Below, piece after piece: positions 9,075 through 16,099 of a stretch of 64,000 nucleotides of DNA (positions are counted from its first letter, which is position 1; every line of letters starts with the position of its first letter). A program made the position numbers and the translations under genes. Origin of the DNA: Gammaproteobacteria bacterium (GTDB lineage Bacteria > Pseudomonadota > Gammaproteobacteria > Ga0077554 > Ga007554); NCBI GenBank assembly GCA_016191235.1, contig JACPOZ010000011.1:62001-126000 (forward strand), in the 5' to 3' direction. The notes beneath the pieces were generated by a model, which saw only the letters and a list, made by a program, of their open reading frames with translations, made no database searches and was not told where the DNA came from.

Positions 9075-10179
9075 TGATGGCCGCCCTGAGTACGCACCCT
9101 CATGCCGTTCTTCAGCTCATAATTACCCAAGATAACCACGCGCTCATTGTTCGCCAGTCCACCGAGGATTTCCACGTAGCGGCCATCATCATGCCCTATA
9201 TCCACGCCACGCCACCAAGCCTGTCCTTTATCGTTCACGAAGACATAAGCCTTACCGCCGCGCTCATACAGCACGGCGGCACGTGGCACGGCCAGGGCGT
9301 TGCGCGCCTGGAGAATAATGTCACCCCGCACCATCGTGCCTGACAACATATCGGGGGCTGTCAGCAAGGGCACCACCACCTCGCTCAAATGCGTTTTAGG
9401 GTCTATCAATTGATAGACCTGGGTAATCTGGCCAGTCACGGGCATCCCTTTGACATACACCGGCATCACTTGCACGGACTGACCTGTCCTGATCCTGCGA
9501 ATGTCTTCGGCTTCCACACCGAGGCGCACCCGCAACCGATCTCCCTTGGCAATGCGCAACAAGGGAGTGCCTGGCGCAGCGATGTCACCCTGGCGGACAT
9601 TGACCACATCCACTACACCCTCCATATCGGCGCTCAAAACTCTGTCTATCTTGCCGCCCAGGCGTTTTTGGATACCCGCGAGGATGGCCTGATCCCTGGC
9701 CAGACTCTGTTCTGCCGCCTGGACTTCGGCATTGGTCGCCAATTGACGGGAGAGTAAATCACGCAATCGCACTGCATTTTTTTCGGAGAAAGTCACATCG
9801 ATCCGGGCGCGCTCCAATTCGAGTTGAGCGTTGGCTGTTGCGCGCAATGAAAGCAGCGCGTCGCCCCGCCGCACCCGCTGCCCCGCCGCACCCGCTGCCC
9901 CGCCGCAACAAAGACCTGATTCACCATCACCTCCGTCATGACATCCATAGCCTGGACATACTCTGGTGAAAACTCTACTGTCCCATAGGTGGTCAGGGTT
10001 TCCGTCAGGCGCACTTGCTGCACAGGACTGGTTTGAATCAGCACCGACGGTGAACTCTTTGCGGCAGGTACTGTCTCGTCTGAGTCAGCCTGGCCCATCA
10101 TGGGTACACCCAGAACTACCGCAACAAGAGGCCAGCATAGCCAGGCCTTAAAGGATTTCGTCATAATCAAGGGTCTCAT
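9071..10179 (-). pseudogene. RND efflux membrane-fusion (adaptor) protein, frameshifted by a 17-bp tandem duplication
   Basis: HlyD/AcrA-type periplasmic adaptor that would join the permease to the outer-membrane channel. The 5' part (from 10179; ATG overlaps the OMF stop as ATGA, with an alternative ATG at 10164) encodes a signal peptide and the first barrel strand up to VFVAAGQRVRRG. The 3' part, in another frame, continues DALLSLRATANAQ with the coiled-coil hairpin and barrel to the stop at 9071. The break coincides with a duplicated 17-bp unit at 9864-9897. Removing one copy leaves 1092 nt, exactly 364 codons, and restores a normal 363-aa adaptor. The gene is therefore either inactive, reversibly switched by slippage, or misassembled. 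Confidence 0.88.
9864..9907. repeat. 17-bp tandem repeat, 2.6 copies, inside the adaptor gene
   Basis: The unit CCCCGCCGCACCCGCTG occurs at 9864-9880 and again at 9881-9897, followed by ten matching bases at 9898-9907. Because 17 is not a multiple of 3, the second copy shifts the reading frame of the adaptor gene. Confidence 0.97.
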
Positions 10180-11636
10180 AGCGCCAGCGGCGCACCGGAA
10201 GCAAGCTGCAAAGCCACCTCCTGCTCAGCCGCTGCCTGTTCCAAGCTCAGCAGTTTGATCTGCTTATCCAACAACGTGGCGCGCACCGTCTCATAATTCA
10301 CCAGGGAGGTATCGCCGCTGGCCACGGCGGCACGCAAGACACGCTCCACTCGCTCCAGTTCCGGCAACTGTTGCACCAATGCCTCGTATTCCTGGCCGAT
10401 GCGATAAAGGTCTGCGATTAACGTGGCAATATCCGCACGGGTTTGATACAGCCGCGCCAGATATTCGGCATACAATTTATCGCGGGTGGCTTCAGCCTCG
10501 GCAATGACGCCGCGATTAGCGCTATTGAACAGGGGAATATCCAGGCTGATGCCGATGCTTTGACTACGCACACCCGCTGTATCCCGCACCTCGCTCAACC
10601 CCAGATTAAAGCGCGGATATTGCCCCAGCACTGCACGGTATATGCGCGCCTCCTGGGTGTCATAGCCCGCCCTCAACGCCGCCAAATCCAGGCGTGCTGT
10701 ACGCGTTTCAGCAAACAGGGCCTCAGGGTCTGGCAACGATGCCGGCAAGGAAATCCTGGAAGTGGCGACTGAAACAATTTCCCCAGGCAACAAACCCAAC
10801 ACCCGGTTCAAATCCTGGCGCGCTTTCTGGAGTTCCCGCGCCAGCGCGAGGACACGATCACGCGCATCCAGATAGGCCACCTGGCGCAACCCCACCTCAT
10901 CGATTTTCACATTCCCTTCACGCAGGTTGCGACGCGCCACTTCAAGCAACTTGGCGGCAATATCGGAAAACTGCTGAGCCATCGCTTGTTGCCGTTCGAG
11001 ATAGGCAACACGCCTGCCCATGAGGGCCGCCTGATTAGCCACCAGCCATTCCTGCCAGGCAATGTCATTGCGCACTTGCAATGCCTGGTTATTGGCGATA
11101 CGCATATCGCCCTGGCGTGTAATCAGACGCGCGATATCCCAACTCAGGCCCAGGTTTTGCGCGTTGACCAGACCACCTCCACCAAGAGGGTGATCCAACC
11201 CAACGGCAAGCTGTGGATCAGGCAATAGCCCCGCCGCGAAAACCTGCGCCTGGGCCACCCCCTCCTTGGCGCGAAATGCCTGTAGATCAGGACTGGCCAG
11301 CACAGCAATAACACCCAGCGCTTCGCCGGTAAGGGGTTGGGAAAAGTCCAGTGTCATGGGGGGCAAACGGGGATGGCGGAGCCGGGCCGCCTCCCGGGCC
11401 AGAGCGACCCGATCGGGCGCCGCCAGAGATTCATTCAGACGGTTATCGTCCAAAGGTTTTGGATGATAGCCTGCACAACCAGCGATGAAGGCCGTCAACA
11501 TCATCACGGCGCAACCTCTGAGTTTCTCGGAGGTTTCAATGCGCCATCCAACATGCGGACTCTTCACTTCAAAAAATCGGGCAAAAAAACGTGGCGCGAA
11601 CCGGCGGAAATCTTCACTCACAGTGTCCGTTCGCAT
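10176..11636 (-). CDS. TolC-like outer-membrane efflux factor (lipoprotein)
   Basis: Outer-membrane channel of the tripartite pump, of the NodT/CzcC-like OMF family. The 486-aa frame contains two repeated helical segments (for example LLEVARRNLREGNVKIDEVGLRQ and the second half from QYPRFNLGLSEV onward) and ends with the long helices typical of the family. A lipobox is visible as MLTAFIAGC at about residues 46-54, so the true protein is probably a lipoprotein. The upstream 45 residues are not signal-like; a later GTG or ATG start between 11573 and 11492 is likely, and the listed start is the longest frame. The stop overlaps the adaptor ATG. It lies 26 bp after PepSY gene 1. Confidence 0.88.
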   Translation of the reverse strand: MRTDTVSEDFRRFAPRFFARFFEVKSPHVGWRIETSEKLRGCAVMMLTAFIAGCAGYHPKPLDDNRLNESLAAPDRVALAREAARLRHPRLPPMTLDFSQPLTGEALGVIAVLASPDLQAFRAKEGVAQAQVFAAGLLPDPQLAVGLDHPLGGGGLVNAQNLGLSWDIARLITRQGDMRIANNQALQVRNDIAWQEWLVANQAALMGRRVAYLERQQAMAQQFSDIAAKLLEVARRNLREGNVKIDEVGLRQVAYLDARDRVLALARELQKARQDLNRVLGLLPGEIVSVATSRISLPASLPDPEALFAETRTARLDLAALRAGYDTQEARIYRAVLGQYPRFNLGLSEVRDTAGVRSQSIGISLDIPLFNSANRGVIAEAEATRDKLYAEYLARLYQTRADIATLIADLYRIGQEYEALVQQLPELERVERVLRAAVASGDTSLVNYETVRATLLDKQIKLLSLEQAAAEQEVALQLASGAPLAL

Positions 11637-11662
11637 TGGGGAAGACCTTATTTAGGCTTTAT

Positions 11663-11998
11663 TTAAGATCCCGTTATGGGGTCATCGGTTTGATCTGTTT
11701 GTATGCTCAAAATCTTACCGGTCTTGCCGTCCACATGCACGTCCGTGGCTTTACCGCTGTTGATAATTTTCACTCTGTAAACAGGTTCACCATGTACATC
11801 ATTCAACTCCACCCTGGCAGCCTTGCCATTGGCATGCCGTTCCGCGCCGGAAACGGCTTGGATCAGGCTGATCTTGGTCTGTTCAATGACGTCCGCATCG
11901 CTTACGTCCTGAAGCATTTCCTGACTGACATACAACATCGCAATGGCCAAGGCCGCGGCAGTCACAGCAACCATAATGAATGACAGTTTCTCGCCCAT
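11663..11998 (-). CDS. Small PepSY-domain protein 1, membrane-anchored or secreted
   Basis: 111 aa. It has an N-terminal hydrophobic segment (about residues 5-24) and then one PepSY domain: ISLIQAVSGAERHANGKAARVEL, the PVYRVKI strand, and DVHVDGKTGKILSI. Single-domain PepSY proteins are periplasmic and often sit beside two-component systems; their biochemical role is poorly known. The start at 11998 is preferred over a frame opening at 12022 because AGGAGGA lies 5-6 nt upstream of it. It is the first gene of the PepSY-OMF-adaptor-permease operon and has its own NTTAAG-box promoter. It is a paralogue of the PepSY protein at 15658-16008. Confidence 0.85.
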   Translation of the reverse strand: MGEKLSFIMVAVTAAALAIAMLYVSQEMLQDVSDADVIEQTKISLIQAVSGAERHANGKAARVELNDVHGEPVYRVKIINSGKATDVHVDGKTGKILSIQTDQTDDPITGS

Positions 11999-12057
11999 GA
12001 TATTCCTCCTGAAGTAAAGCAAGAATCAATAACGCTTACCGCGTTACCGTGATTGGC

Positions 12058-12090
12058 ATATTACCAGCCGATTCTTAAGCCATTCTTAAC
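12058..12090 (-). promoter_or_regulatory. Response-regulator box and -10 in front of PepSY gene 1 and the efflux operon
   Basis: Read on the minus strand: GTTAAG (12090-12085), 5 nt, CTTAAG (12079-12074), exactly 10 nt, then TAATAT (12063-12058) as a -10 element. The direct repeat with 11-bp period matches the known PmrA/QseB recognition pattern. Geometry is shared with the box at 16067-16099. The start codon is 60 nt downstream. Confidence 0.65.
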
Positions 12091-12189
12091 CGGCTATTGA
12101 AAAGCGCGATTTTTTTCGATCAGCCTGATTTGCAGGTCGAAATTGTATTCGCGGGGAAAATTAATGCGTTATTTCTGCCAGTTCATTCA

Positions 12190-12426
12190 ACCTAAAAACG
12201 GCAGTTGGACGGGGTGGAGTGTGCGGTTTTCGGGGTGCAGGGCAAGGCGCGACGACGCGGAATGGTTGTTCCAGTCCAAGGAGTTGCAACGCTGCCATGC
12301 ACCCCGAAAATCGTGCAATCCGCCCCGTAGCGGGCTTCACCAAACAGGTGAACCCGCAGGGTACGATAAAGTCTCACAAAACATATTGCTAGCCGTCCAG
12401 AGAAGCGGTCAACTGCCGTTTTAGGT
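12190..12426. mobile_element. MITE-like non-autonomous element, copy 1 (237 bp)
   Basis: Bounded by terminal inverted repeats ACCTAAAAACGGCAGTTG and its near-perfect complement, and flanked by a 3-bp target duplication TCA (12187-12189 and 12427-12429). It is about 95% identical, in inverted orientation, to the copy at 38501-38739. The interior contains a long imperfect palindrome (arms near 12209-12247 and 12289-12325) able to fold into a hairpin. There is no transposase gene. Short frames inside it are not convincing genes. It inserted at the 3' end of the small membrane-protein gene and supplies that gene's present stop codon. Confidence 0.85.
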
Positions 12427-12742
12427 TCAACATTATGATATTAACCACGGCCGCGATAGCGACAAACCCGAGCGCAACCAGGAACACCATTTCAGCTAGG
12501 CTTTCTAGCCGACGTTCGAGACGCTGAACCCGCATCGACATGAAGGACACGATGGCACTCGCCAAAAACATGATAGTGGTTAGAGCAAGCAGCTTGTCGA
12601 CAAAAAATCCGGCACGACCCAAATGCATCAACTTGACCAGGCTGACCGCCGTGATGCATGCTCCAACCAATGTAGCCGAGGTGGGAAGGATATGGGTCGA
12701 GAGTCCTGAATTTTTAATGTTTTCCAAAAAAATTTTCCTCAT
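12389..12742 (-). CDS. Small three-helix membrane protein, tail altered by MITE insertion
   Basis: 117 aa from ATG 12742 (an upstream in-frame TTG at 12754 is possible; no clear ribosome site for either). Three hydrophobic segments are visible at about residues 20-40, 46-70 and 83-107. No family was recognised. The last 12 codons lie inside the MITE copy, ending at a TAG within it. If the element and one TCA duplication are removed, the frame continues from IIML into NELAEITH and stops, so the insertion swapped a short native tail. An NTTAAG-type box lies upstream at 12840-12871, suggesting co-regulation with the PepSY genes. An Nramp remnant is divergent to it. Confidence 0.6.
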   Translation of the reverse strand: MRKIFLENIKNSGLSTHILPTSATLVGACITAVSLVKLMHLGRAGFFVDKLLALTTIMFLASAIVSFMSMRVQRLERRLESLAEMVFLVALGFVAIAAVVNIIMLNLKRQLTASLDG

Positions 12743-12839
12743 CACAGCAACCAAGCCACACTCTGCCAGTTTTGCGCTCTATGAGTCATTTCCTTTCTGC
12801 GTCGGTTCGTGAAGTAATGCTCTTCACGTTGATGTACAC

Positions 12840-12871
12840 TTTATGATCGTAAAACTTAAACCTGACTTAAG
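12840..12871 (-). promoter_or_regulatory. Third NTTAAG direct-repeat box, facing the small membrane-protein gene
   Basis: Minus strand: CTTAAG (12871-12866), 5 nt, TTTAAG (12860-12855), 9 nt, then CATAAA (12845-12840) as a weak -10. The 11-bp period equals that of the other two boxes. A further lone CTTAAG lies at 12886-12891. The -10 match is only moderate, so the direction is less certain than for the other two. Confidence 0.5.
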
Positions 12872-12922
12872 GGGAATGGCACTGACTTAAGCCGCAGAGG
12901 TATTAGCACGTTGGGCTAATAG

Positions 12923-13330
12923 ATTGAAATAAAATTCGCAGCCGGAATCATCGGAACCGGACTCCTCGCTGTCCCAGTGCTTGCCGGTTCAGCCGCCTAC
13001 GCTGTCGCAGAGATACTTGGCTGGCGCAATGGCCTTAGCTTGAAATCCATGGAGGCAAAAGGCTTTTATGGCATTGTTGCAACCGCAACAATCATAGGTA
13101 CCTTGCTGGACTTCACGCCGATCGACCCCATCAAGGCTCTCTATTGGAGCGCTGTGATCAACGGCGTAATTGCAGTCCCGATTATGGCGATGCTGATGGT
13201 GATGGCCGCAGACAAGCGTATTATGCGGCAATTTGTGATCACACTCCGGCTCAAAGCGCTCGGCTGGCTCGCCACACTTGTCATGGGGCTGGTCGCCGTG
13301 GCGATGTTCATCTCGATATTCATGGTCTGA
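12923..13330 (+). pseudogene. C-terminal remnant of an Nramp-family divalent metal transporter
   Basis: The frame opens after TAG at 12920-12922 and immediately reads Nramp-like sequence: FAAGIIGTGLLAVPVLAGSA, the AEILGWRNGL segment, and DPIKALYWSAVINGVIAVP near the end, followed by two hydrophobic helices and a stop at 13330. Nramp proteins have about 400 or more residues and 11-12 helices; only about 130 residues remain, with no N-terminal two-thirds and no convincing start codon (a GTG lies at 12977). Homology seems to start abruptly near 12932, just after the regulatory-box region, which points to a deletion or rearrangement. It is oriented opposite to its neighbours. A short expressed product cannot be excluded. 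Confidence 0.75.
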
Positions 13331-13402
13331 AACAACGAGTTTTAGCCACAGGGAGATTGGGTGAGCAGCGCCGGCAAACGACCCGTCTATATCTCGCTCA
13401 GA

Positions 13403-14713
13403 TTACACCTTTGCGACAAATTCGACGCGAGCCAGCAGCCCGCCGCCGCTCGCCTCGCCAAGTGTCACTGTGGCACCATGACGCTCTGCAATCGCCTTGA
13501 CAATCGCCAGCCCCAGTCCACTGCCAGACTCTTCGGTTCCGGCGCGGCGATAGAATCGGTCGAATACCCGCTCGCGATCCTCGGGCGGAATGCCCGGTCC
13601 GGTGTCGGCGACTTCCGCAAATGGCTGTCCCTCATCGATACCAACCGACACATCGACCTTACCTCCCGCGGGAGTGTAGCGAATTGCGTTCTCGACCAGA
13701 TTCGCAATCAAAATGCGTAACGCATCGGCATCACCTTGTACCAACACGTTGTTATCCACCGAAGAGACACCGAGATCAATCTGCCTGGCTTCGGCCAAGC
13801 GAATATGCTCCGCGACAACCAGACGGGCAAGCTCTCCGAACTTCACTGGTGCAAATGGGCGCTCGACCTCGCCCGGCTCCTGGCGTGCAAGAGTGAGCAA
13901 CTGTTGCACCGCATGAATCGTGCGTTGCAACCCTTGTTCCAGCTCCGCAATAGTCTCGGTGCGTTCCTGCGCATCCGTTGCCCTTTTGACGAGTTGCACT
14001 TGAAGCTGCAAGGCGGCGAGCGGCGTGCGCAGCTCATGGGCGGCATCGGCGATGAACGCACGCTGAGCCTCCATGGCGCTTTTCAGTCTTGCCAGGAGAT
14101 CATTGAGCGCATGCACCAGCGGCTGCACTTCTACCGGCGCCCGTTGCTCAGAGAGTGGATCCAGAGCTGAAGGCGTCCTGGCAGTCACCGCTTGCGCGAT
14201 TTGCGCAAGCGGTGACAAGCCGCGGCCTACAACAACCCATATCAGCACACCCAACACCGGCAGCAGGATAAAGAACGGCATCAAGGTGCGCAGGGCGGCC
14301 TCAGCGGCCAGTCCATTGCGCACGCTCATCGGCTGGGCGACCTGAATGGTCTGTCCGCGCAACTGGGCGGTGAATACGCGCCATGCACCGTCTCTGGCCT
14401 GGATGGTGGAGAAACCGAGCTGTGCGTGATCGGGTAGCGCGCTATGCGGATGCGAATAGTAGAGCCTCACGCCTTCCCGATCCCAGACCTGGATGACGAA
14501 ATCGAAATCTTCCTCATCGGCTTCGCCTTTGGGCACCACCGCACTTTCAAATGCCTGGTCGCGCAGAGAAAGTGCAACCTGCCGCAAGTGGTAATCGAAA
14601 ATCTCATCCGCCTCCTCACGTGCCATACGATACATGGCAAATGCACCGAGCAGCATCACGGTAGTTACTGCCCCGAGCAGTGCCACCAGCAGATAGCGGC
14701 GGATTGATGTCAC
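13403..14713 (-). CDS. Sensor histidine kinase, QseC/PmrB-like
   Basis: 436-aa inner-membrane kinase that should phosphorylate the response regulator encoded just upstream. TM1 is at about residues 8-27 and TM2 at about residues 144-163. The periplasmic loop between them carries an acidic patch EADEEDFDF at about residues 64-72, reminiscent of metal- or peptide-sensing loops, though the signal is unknown. The H-box FIADAAHELRTPL places the phospho-accepting His at 226. The N-box NLVENAIRYTP and G-boxes DTGPGIPPEDRERVF and GSGLGLAIV are intact. Its ATG overlaps the regulator's TGA (ATGA), so the pair is coupled. Confidence 0.93.
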   Translation of the reverse strand: MTSIRRYLLVALLGAVTTVMLLGAFAMYRMAREEADEIFDYHLRQVALSLRDQAFESAVVPKGEADEEDFDFVIQVWDREGVRLYYSHPHSALPDHAQLGFSTIQARDGAWRVFTAQLRGQTIQVAQPMSVRNGLAAEAALRTLMPFFILLPVLGVLIWVVVGRGLSPLAQIAQAVTARTPSALDPLSEQRAPVEVQPLVHALNDLLARLKSAMEAQRAFIADAAHELRTPLAALQLQVQLVKRATDAQERTETIAELEQGLQRTIHAVQQLLTLARQEPGEVERPFAPVKFGELARLVVAEHIRLAEARQIDLGVSSVDNNVLVQGDADALRILIANLVENAIRYTPAGGKVDVSVGIDEGQPFAEVADTGPGIPPEDRERVFDRFYRRAGTEESGSGLGLAIVKAIAERHGATVTLGEASGGGLLARVEFVAKV

Positions 14714-15372
14714 AGCTCTTTCGGCACCATGTAGCCCACGCCACGGATGTTCTTGATAAACTCCACGCCCAGTTTGCGCCGCAACGAGTGGATATATACC
14801 TCGACCGCATTGCTCTCGATCTCTTCACCCCAGCCGTAGATACGCTCCTCCAACTGGACACGGGAGAGAGGTACGCCGGGCCGTTCGAGCAGTGCATGCA
14901 ATAATGAAAATTCCCGCGCCGATAAGTTCACTCGCACACCGTCGAGAAGTACTTCATGAGTAGCAGGGTATACAGCGAGTCTGCCATGCTCGATGACCGG
15001 CTCGGCGCGGCCAGCTTGCCGCCGCAGCAACGCGCGGATGCGCGCGGCAAGCTCGTCGAGATCAAAAGGCTTAACGAGATAGTCGTCGGCACCTGCATCG
15101 AGACCCTTCACACGATCAGCCACAGAGTCCCTTGCTGTAAGGATGAGCACAGGAATGCGGTTTTTCCTGCGGCGAAGGTTAGCGAGGACATCAAGCCCCG
15201 CCTTGCGCGGCAGGCCAAGGTCAAGCAGCACCATGTTATACACGCCATTCTCCAGCGCCAGCTCGGCGGCCTGCCCATCGCGAACCCAATCGACCATATA
15301 GCCGTCTTGCTTGAGTCCCTTCTGGGCGCTTTTACCAATCATGGCATCGTCTTCGACAAGCAACAGACGCAT
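14710..15372 (-). CDS. OmpR-family response regulator, QseB/PmrA-like
   Basis: 220 aa. The receiver domain has the acidic pair E7-D8-D9, phospho-acceptor Asp51 (LLDLGLP), Thr79 and Lys101. The C-terminal winged-helix DNA-binding domain spans about residues 125-218, with the recognition region NAVEVYIHSLRRKL. The closest groups by eye are QseB, PmrA/BasR and TctD. PmrA and QseB bind direct repeats of CTTAAG type with 11-bp period, and three such repeats occur in front of nearby genes, so this protein is the obvious candidate to bind them. It is cotranscribed with the kinase gene, and PepSY gene 2 lies 285 bp upstream on the same strand. Confidence 0.93.
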   Translation of the reverse strand: MRLLLVEDDAMIGKSAQKGLKQDGYMVDWVRDGQAAELALENGVYNMVLLDLGLPRKAGLDVLANLRRRKNRIPVLILTARDSVADRVKGLDAGADDYLVKPFDLDELAARIRALLRRQAGRAEPVIEHGRLAVYPATHEVLLDGVRVNLSAREFSLLHALLERPGVPLSRVQLEERIYGWGEEIESNAVEVYIHSLRRKLGVEFIKNIRGVGYMVPKEL

Positions 15373-15523
15373 GGATCCACCTCAAGAATACAAGATAAAG
15401 TAGCCGCAAAACCACCCGTCGGCGGGTCTATTCCGCACCACCGAGCATGCGCCATGCGTCACCAATAAAAACGTGTGGCTGAGCTGCTCCATCACCGTAA
15501 CCTATTCATCTGAAAATCATAAA

Positions 15524-15650
15524 GGAATCTCTGACTTAGTCAGAGATTCCGCGGACAAGGACGTGATACCTCTGAAAAATTCAGAGATGAACGGTTCAGA
15601 GTTCCCTGAAGTGAACCGAAGTGATGAGACGGGGGCAGATTCCTGCCCCC
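15524..15650. other. Three hairpins between PepSY gene 2 and the response-regulator gene
   Basis: Perfect palindromes: GGAATCTCTGAC-TTA-GTCAGAGATTCC at 15524-15550 (12-bp stem), CTCTGAA-AAA-TTCAGAG at 15570-15586 (7-bp stem), and GGGGGCAG-ATTC-CTGCCCCC at 15631-15650 (8-bp stem). None is followed by a clear T-run in the minus direction. They could be partial terminators or processing sites that separate PepSY and two-component expression, or a binding site for another regulator. The first two share the CTCTGA core. Confidence 0.6.
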
Positions 15651-15657
15651 GCATGGC

Positions 15658-16008
15658 CTATCCCTCATCCTCCTCCTGCCCCTCATGTTCGGCATCGGCC
15701 TTGTCCGGCTTGGCACTGATGACCTTACCGTCGATGCTGTCGACCTGAACGTCCATCACCTTTTTTGCGCTCGCCACCTCTACATTGTAGACGAGGCGGC
15801 CGTTTTCATCTTCCAGCGCAGCGCGCGAGGCCTTGCCGGACACATGCTGCTCCGCGACTGTGATCGCCTGGGAAAGCGAAACCTTCGTCTTCGCCAGCTC
15901 TGCGATTGCATCGTTCTCGTGCTTCGTCTCGGAATCGGCATAAGCAAATGCGCCAGCCGTACCCAATGCTATGAGTGCGCCCATCAAGATAGTCGTTTTC
16001 GTAGCCAT
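15658..16008 (-). CDS. Small periplasmic PepSY-domain protein 2
   Basis: 116 aa with a clear Sec signal peptide (MATKTTILMGALIALGTAG to AYA-DS). One PepSY domain follows: VSLSQAITVAEQHVSGKASRA, RLVYNVEVAS, DVQVDSIDGKVIS. The tail is very acidic (DKADAEHEGQEEDEG), which might bind cations. The start at 16008 is supported by GAAAGGAGAG upstream; the frame extends to 16068 but without signal character. It is a paralogue of the protein at 11663-11998 with the same TKxSLxQA core. Its promoter box lies within the 3' end of tilS, and the two-component genes follow downstream on the same strand. Confidence 0.87.
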   Translation of the reverse strand: MATKTTILMGALIALGTAGAFAYADSETKHENDAIAELAKTKVSLSQAITVAEQHVSGKASRAALEDENGRLVYNVEVASAKKVMDVQVDSIDGKVISAKPDKADAEHEGQEEDEG

Positions 16009-16066
16009 GATTACTCTCCTTTCAATGGAATCATCGATCCGGCATGATTGCCGTTTCGTGGAGGCC

Positions 16067-16099
16067 ATACTAGAGGCAGATACTTAAATGAGGCTTAAA
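16067..16099 (-). promoter_or_regulatory. Response-regulator box and -10 in front of PepSY gene 2, overlapping tilS 3' end
   Basis: Minus strand: TTTAAG (16099-16094), 5 nt, TTTAAG (16088-16083), exactly 10 nt, then TAGTAT (16072-16067). The layout is the same as the promoter at 12058-12090. The box covers the last codons and stop of tilS. The PepSY start codon is about 60 nt after the -10. Confidence 0.65.

Noticed and set aside
12161-12377. Small frames inside the first MITE copy
   Set aside because: They lie within a palindromic mobile element, lack ribosome sites and differ between the two element copies.
15631-15650. Calling the GGGGGCAG hairpin a terminator of PepSY gene 2
   Set aside because: No T-run follows in the direction of transcription.
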